Source: Cruoricaptor ignavus (GTDB lineage Bacteria > Bacteroidota > Bacteroidia > Flavobacteriales > Weeksellaceae). From it: a stretch of 64,000 bases of DNA. The position numbers and the translations under genes are program-made. The DNA lies in assembly GCF_900141665.1 (NCBI RefSeq), contig NZ_FQYI01000002.1, forward strand, positions 1 through 64,000, written 5' to 3'. The notes under the pieces are model-generated. The model ran no database searches, had not been told where the DNA came from, and was given only the letters and a program-made list of their open reading frames with translations. Below are positions 60,374-64,000 of the stretch, one piece after another. The stretch's first letter is position 1. Every line of letters begins with the position of its first letter.

Positions 60374-61312
60374 TTACGGACGCATATTTTCACGCTCATC
60401 TTTCCGCGGCACATTCTTCATCTGTTCTGCGGCAGTCAGTGCTGTTACCAGTTCGCTCAGCATTCCGGTTGCTGCAGTTGGTGAGTTTGGCAGAAGTATC
60501 ATATTGCTGCGGTTATTCGCACCCACAGCGTTCAGCGTGTCGTAATGTTGGGTTACGATAATCAGCGCTGATGCTTCGTGCGCATCGATGTCCACATTGT
60601 TCAGCATTCTTACGGATTCTTCCAGGCCTCGTGCAATTTCACGCCTTTGGTCAGCAATACCTTGCCCTTGCAATTTTTTCGATTCTGCTTCCGCTTTTGC
60701 CACCGCTACAATGCGGATTCTCTGCGCTTCAGATTCATATTCAGCCGCCGTTTTTTCCCGTTCCGCAGCATTAATGCGGTTCATAGCGTGCTTCACCTGC
60801 TCATCCGGATCAATGTCCGTTACCAAAGCCTTTATGATGTCGTAGCCATAGCTTCTCATCGCATCCTGCAGCTCGTTTTTCACGGCATTCGCAATGTCGT
60901 CCTTCCGCACGAAAACATCGTCTAATTTCATTTTCGGAACTTCCGCCCGAACAACATCAAACACATACGAAGTAATCTGAGATTCCGGGAATTCCAGCTT
61001 GTAGAAGGCATCTGCAGCCTGCTCCTTTATCACCATATACTGCACGGAAACCTTCATCCGCACGAAAACATTGTCCAAAGTTTTCGTGTCGATCAGTACA
61101 TCCAGCTGCTGAATTTTCAGGTTAAGCCTTTTTGCAACGCGGTCAATCAGCGGAATTTTCCATTGCAAACCAGCGTGACGAACTGACTGAAATTTCCCTA
61201 AGCGTTCCACAATTGCCGCGGTTTGCTGCTTCACCGTGAAGAACGACGACAAAACCAGCACCACCAGAATGAAGAAAAACAGGCTGAAAAACCCGCTAAA
61301 CAATGCTTCCAT
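60374..61312 (-). CDS. SPFH/Band 7 membrane protein (stomatin-like)
   Basis: A 312-residue protein anchored by one N-terminal membrane span (SGFFSLFFFILVVLVLSSFF), followed by the SPFH domain (FTVKQQTAAIVERLGKFQSV, LQWKIPLIDRVAKRLNLKIQ) and a coiled-coil region (INAAEREKTAAEYESEAQRI, VAVAKAEAESKKLQGQGIAD). Such proteins form ring-shaped membrane microdomain scaffolds and often control proteases. Closest in layout to the QmcA/stomatin group. Confidence 0.9.
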   Translation of the reverse strand: MEALFSGFFSLFFFILVVLVLSSFFTVKQQTAAIVERLGKFQSVRHAGLQWKIPLIDRVAKRLNLKIQQLDVLIDTKTLDNVFVRMKVSVQYMVIKEQAADAFYKLEFPESQITSYVFDVVRAEVPKMKLDDVFVRKDDIANAVKNELQDAMRSYGYDIIKALVTDIDPDEQVKHAMNRINAAEREKTAAEYESEAQRIRIVAVAKAEAESKKLQGQGIADQRREIARGLEESVRMLNNVDIDAHEASALIIVTQHYDTLNAVGANNRSNMILLPNSPTAATGMLSELVTALTAAEQMKNVPRKDERENMRP

Positions 61313-61351
61313 AATTTCTGTTTTTAAATTTTCCCTAAAAATACAAATATT

Positions 61352-61834
61352 TTAAACATTTTTGAACATAATTCTCTGCATGCCGCTGGCACCTTCACGC
61401 GTTTTTTCGTCAAATTTGAAGCCAGTTTTTTCATACAGAGAAATCGCGGCGACATTGCGCTCGTTTACTGCGAGAACAACCAGCTTCGTTTCCGGAAAAT
61501 ATTTTCTAATGAAATCACTCAAGAGATTGATGGTATTTTTCCCGATACCATTGCCCTGAAATTTCGGATTTATCGAAAATGACCGTAGCAGCACGGAATT
61601 TTTTTCGGTTGTCAATTCATACTTATCAGAACCAAAATCCAGAATGAAAAAACCGCAGGGCACCTGATTATTCATAACCGTGACAGCGTGTGCAGAAAAA
61701 TCTCCGTTAATTTTTCTCGTTTCAATCCTTCGAATTGCCGTAGGAACCGTAGCCGTAAACTGAATCTGAAAATCATCTAGACTATAATTCAGAAAAGGAA
61801 AATGCGTGTAGTTGTAGTGCTTCAGCTCTGTCAT
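61352..61834 (-). CDS. GNAT-family N-acetyltransferase
   Basis: A 160-residue acetyl-CoA-dependent transferase. The acetyl-CoA-binding motif A is FSINPKFQGNGIGKNTINLL (Q/RxxGxG/A form), with VNERNVAAISLYEKTGFKFD as motif B. I start at ATG 61834 (MTELKHYNY), eight bases after the dgt stop, rather than the TTG at 61846. The substrate is unknown. Probably co-transcribed with dgt. Confidence 0.85.
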   Translation of the reverse strand: MTELKHYNYTHFPFLNYSLDDFQIQFTATVPTAIRRIETRKINGDFSAHAVTVMNNQVPCGFFILDFGSDKYELTTEKNSVLLRSFSINPKFQGNGIGKNTINLLSDFIRKYFPETKLVVLAVNERNVAAISLYEKTGFKFDEKTREGASGMQRIMFKNV

Positions 61835-61842
61835 AATTAATT

Positions 61843-63198
61843 TCAAACTGTCATCCCGATTTCAATTCCCTTGATCTTGCGGTAAAGGTCAGTGGCAAAA
61901 TTGTCCGTCATCCCGGAAACAAAATCAATGACGCCGAGAACTTTTTGGTAAATGTTGCCGCTTTCATAGCGGAACTGTTCCGGTAGAAGTTTCAATGCCA
62001 TTTTGTCGTAAGATTTCAGCGAATCTTCCGGCTTAATCAGCGATGGAATAAAATGATTCAGCAACTCGTACATCACATTGTAGCCGGCGTTTTCAATCTC
62101 TACCACCGCTTTATGATTGTAAATTTTCTCCACAGAAAACCGCTCAATTTCCGCCAGAGTTCGGTTCTCGCTTTTGTAAATATCGAGCAGGGCTTTGTCC
62201 AGAGTTCCGCTTAAAATCTGTTCAAAATTAATTTGGTAAAGCTCAAAAGCCTTGTTTATCAGCGCATTGATGACCTTTGCCCTCAAATAAGAAATTCGAT
62301 CATTCGCATTGGTTATCAAGCCAAGTTTGGTCCTAACTCTTTCAGTATCAGGGTTTTCCGACTGAATTAAATCGAAAAATAAATTCTCACAATCTGCCGT
62401 GGAAATGATGCCAAGCCTGTGGGCATCCTCCATATCGATAATATTGTAGCAAATATCATCCGCTGCTTCTACCAGCCAAACGAACGGATGTCTCCTGAAA
62501 ATCAATGGGTTATCACAGTCCATTTGCATCGAAACTTCAAGTGCCACTTCTTCAAACAGCGCCTTTTCATTTTGGAAGAATCCGAACTTTTTTCTGTGGA
62601 TGATGCCTTTCTTTTTGGCGATGGCTTCGCACGGATATTTTGCAATCGCCGATAAAGTGCTGAAGGTCAGTTGCATACCGCCTAAATCCTTGCCAGTTTG
62701 CTGCTGTGTGAGCACGCGGAAAGCATTGGCGTTTCCTTCAAAATTGATTAAATCTGCCCATTCATTTTCGTGAAAAAATTCCTTCAGCGAAGATTCATTT
62801 CTTTCGAAATAGCTTGCAATCGCATCTTCACCGGAATGCCCGAAAGCCGGATTTCCGATGTCGTGACAAAGGCAGGCAGCGGCAATTACGGTGGGCAAAT
62901 GATGCCTGTAAAATTCCGCCGATTCCGCTGACAAATCCGCAGAATATTTCTCGTGGATGAAATCTCCCGCAAGCATTCCCAAACTTCTGCCCACGGAAGA
63001 AACTTCCAGCGAATGCGTAAGCCTGTTATGCACGAAAACGCTGCCTGGCAAAGGGAAAACCTGCGTTTTGTTCTGCAGCCTTCGGAAAGCCGACGAGAAA
63101 ATTATCCTGTCATAATCCCGCTGAAAATCCGTTCTATTGGCAGGCGTTGGCAGGCTGTTTCCGGTTCTTCGGTTGGTGTAAATTTGGTTGAGATTCAC
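61843..63198 (-). CDS. dgt: Deoxyguanosinetriphosphate triphosphohydrolase (dGTPase)
   Basis: Hydrolyses dGTP to deoxyguanosine and triphosphate. The 451-residue HD-domain protein shows DYDRIIFSSAFRRLQNKTQV, FVHNRLTHSLEVSSVGRSLG (first His of the HD site) and ACLCHDIGNPAFGHSGEDAI (HD motif), then WLVEAADDICYNIIDMEDAH. The start codon appears to be GTG at 63198. All metal ligands seem present. Confidence 0.93.
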   Translation of the reverse strand: MNLNQIYTNRRTGNSLPTPANRTDFQRDYDRIIFSSAFRRLQNKTQVFPLPGSVFVHNRLTHSLEVSSVGRSLGMLAGDFIHEKYSADLSAESAEFYRHHLPTVIAAACLCHDIGNPAFGHSGEDAIASYFERNESSLKEFFHENEWADLINFEGNANAFRVLTQQQTGKDLGGMQLTFSTLSAIAKYPCEAIAKKKGIIHRKKFGFFQNEKALFEEVALEVSMQMDCDNPLIFRRHPFVWLVEAADDICYNIIDMEDAHRLGIISTADCENLFFDLIQSENPDTERVRTKLGLITNANDRISYLRAKVINALINKAFELYQINFEQILSGTLDKALLDIYKSENRTLAEIERFSVEKIYNHKAVVEIENAGYNVMYELLNHFIPSLIKPEDSLKSYDKMALKLLPEQFRYESGNIYQKVLGVIDFVSGMTDNFATDLYRKIKGIEIGMTV

Positions 63199-63211
63199 GC
63201 TTCAAATTTAG

Positions 63212-63250
63212 GCAAAAAAATTCCCGACGAAATATAATCATCGGGAAATA
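63212..63250 (-). terminator. Terminator of gcvP
   Basis: TTCCCGA and TCGGGAA pair across a 13-base loop. On the minus strand a run of T follows, a few bases after the gcvP stop codon. Confidence 0.75.
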
Positions 63251-63266
63251 ATTGATAATCAATAAA

Positions 63267-64000
63267 TTACTGATACGCTTCAATTGGCGCACAGGTACAA
63301 ATCAGGTTTCTGTCGCCGAAAGCCTCATCCACTCTTGAAACGGACGGGAAGAATTTTCTTTCGCGCACCCACTCCAGCGGATAGGCTGCCTTTTCCCTAG
63401 TGTACGGCTTGTCCCAGCTGTCGGAAATTACGATTTGCTCAGTGTGCGGCGCATTTTTCACGACATTATTTTTCGCATCGGCTTCGCCGCTTGCAATCTC
63501 ATCAATTTCCTTTTTAATGTTGATCAGCGCTTCGGCAAAACGGTCAAGCTCTTCCTTGCTTTCGGATTCCGTAGGCTCAATCATTAGCGTTCCGGCAACA
63601 GGGAATGATACCGTAGGTGCGTGGAAACCGTAGTCCATCAAGCGTTTCGCAACATCAGCCACTTCAATCCCCAGCGGTTTGTACTGGCGGAAATCCACGA
63701 TGCATTCGTGCGCTACCCTGCCCTTTTCATTGGCATAAAGAATCGGGAAATGCTCTGCCAGAAGTTCTTTAAGATAATTGGCGTTCAGAATGGCGTGCGA
63801 AGTCGCGAGTTTCAAACCTTCTGCGCCAAGCATTTTGATATAAGCGTAAGAAATGTTGCAAACCAGCGCAGAGCCGTACGGCGCACCGGAAATCGCATCT
63901 ATGGAATCCGCTGTGCCCACCTTAATGTTTGGATTGGAAGGCAGAAATTTCACGAGGTGTTCCGCCACGCAAATCGGGCCTACACCAGGGCCACCGCCAC
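63267..64000 (-). CDS. gcvP: Glycine dehydrogenase (P-protein), C-terminal part, continues off the window
   Basis: The pyridoxal-phosphate decarboxylase of the glycine cleavage system. The visible part starts in the Gly-rich loop GGGGPGVGPICVAEHLVKFL, and continues through SGAPYGSALVCNISYAYIKM, LNANYLKELLAEHFPILYAN and PTVSFPVAGTLMIEPTESES to the usual C-terminus (REKAAYPLEWVRERKFFPSV, DEAFGDRNLICTCAPIEAY). The lysine that binds pyridoxal phosphate and the N-terminal two-thirds lie beyond position 64000. Confidence 0.96.
   Translation of the reverse strand, partial: GGGPGVGPICVAEHLVKFLPSNPNIKVGTADSIDAISGAPYGSALVCNISYAYIKMLGAEGLKLATSHAILNANYLKELLAEHFPILYANEKGRVAHECIVDFRQYKPLGIEVADVAKRLMDYGFHAPTVSFPVAGTLMIEPTESESKEELDRFAEALINIKKEIDEIASGEADAKNNVVKNAPHTEQIVISDSWDKPYTREKAAYPLEWVRERKFFPSVSRVDEAFGDRNLICTCAPIEAYQ

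Overview
The window looks like a chromosomal segment of a Bacteroidota bacterium, most likely family Weeksellaceae (Chryseobacterium/Kaistella-like). The evidence is the T9SS C-terminal sorting domain, FISUMP-type modules, a GLPGLI protein, a YtxJ-type bacillithiol protein, a short primary sigma factor, -7 boxes of the form TAnnTTTG, and a core gene order (rpsF-rpsR-rplI, lptC, etfBA, dgt, gcvP) typical of flavobacteria. Positions 1 to about 35.2 kb form an accessory island. From uvrA (35.2 kb) to the right edge the sequence is ordinary, higher-GC core genome, apart from one AT-rich insert at 49.4-53.1 kb.

Island, left part (1-15.35 kb). The left edge holds the start of an IS3-like element inside a tyrosine recombinase fragment, a 118-bp inverted-repeat element and a truncated mobile-element gene. 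Next come surface polysaccharide genes (three glycosyltransferases) with a 1551-residue T9SS-secreted protein, then a tight four-gene operon (acyl carrier protein, SDR reductase, acyl-CoA/ACP ligase, hexapeptide acyltransferase) that probably makes and attaches an acyl group to a glycan. About 1.2 kb without a convincing gene follows, then a minus-strand lysis-like module (unknown 260-aa protein, DUF5675 protein, coiled-coil membrane protein, holin-like protein) and a frameshifted SNase-like nuclease.

Island, right part (15.35-34.3 kb) is the main discovery. All genes lie on the plus strand and are separated by nine long imperfect-palindrome sites (about 80-195 nt) that resemble integron attC sites: they begin near an RYYYAAC-like core and most end at a GTT core. 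For most inter-site segments the first bases (GTT...) are the reverse complement of the last bases (...AAC) of the SAME segment, the signature of cassettes that pass through a circular form. Cargo comprises mercury resistance (ArsR-type regulator, MerTP fusion, MerA), a metal-uptake/efflux set (small Cys-rich protein, TonB receptor, CDF transporter), two paralogous small proteins with a CPBP protease, a Phd-YoeB toxin-antitoxin pair, an adenine methylase with a DUF3883 nuclease, a CopD-like membrane protein with a cupin, a lipoprotein stub, a GLPGLI protein and one cassette with no evident ORF. No integron integrase gene is visible. Five of the sites, and three more positions where the adjacent site is missing, carry a second repeat of about 365 bp that starts exactly two bases into the AAC core, as if a non-autonomous element targets these sites. 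An IS110-family remnant also abuts a cassette start. A decayed tyrosine recombinase gene closes the island next to uvrA.

Core part (35.2-64 kb): uvrA, rpoD, ytxJ-like, pncA, an rRNA pseudouridine synthase gene, etfBA, rpsF-rpsR-rplI, holB, an outer-membrane protein with lptC, SRPBCC and NUDIX genes, an amino-acid permease, a large TPR protein with its outer-membrane partner, tRNA-Arg(CCG), an SPFH protein, a GNAT acetyltransferase, dgt and the 3' part of gcvP. A fructosamine-kinase-like gene between the NUDIX gene and the permease has lost its middle to a 3.75-kb AT-rich insert carrying a TPR lipoprotein, a SagB-like stub and a TonB-dependent receptor.
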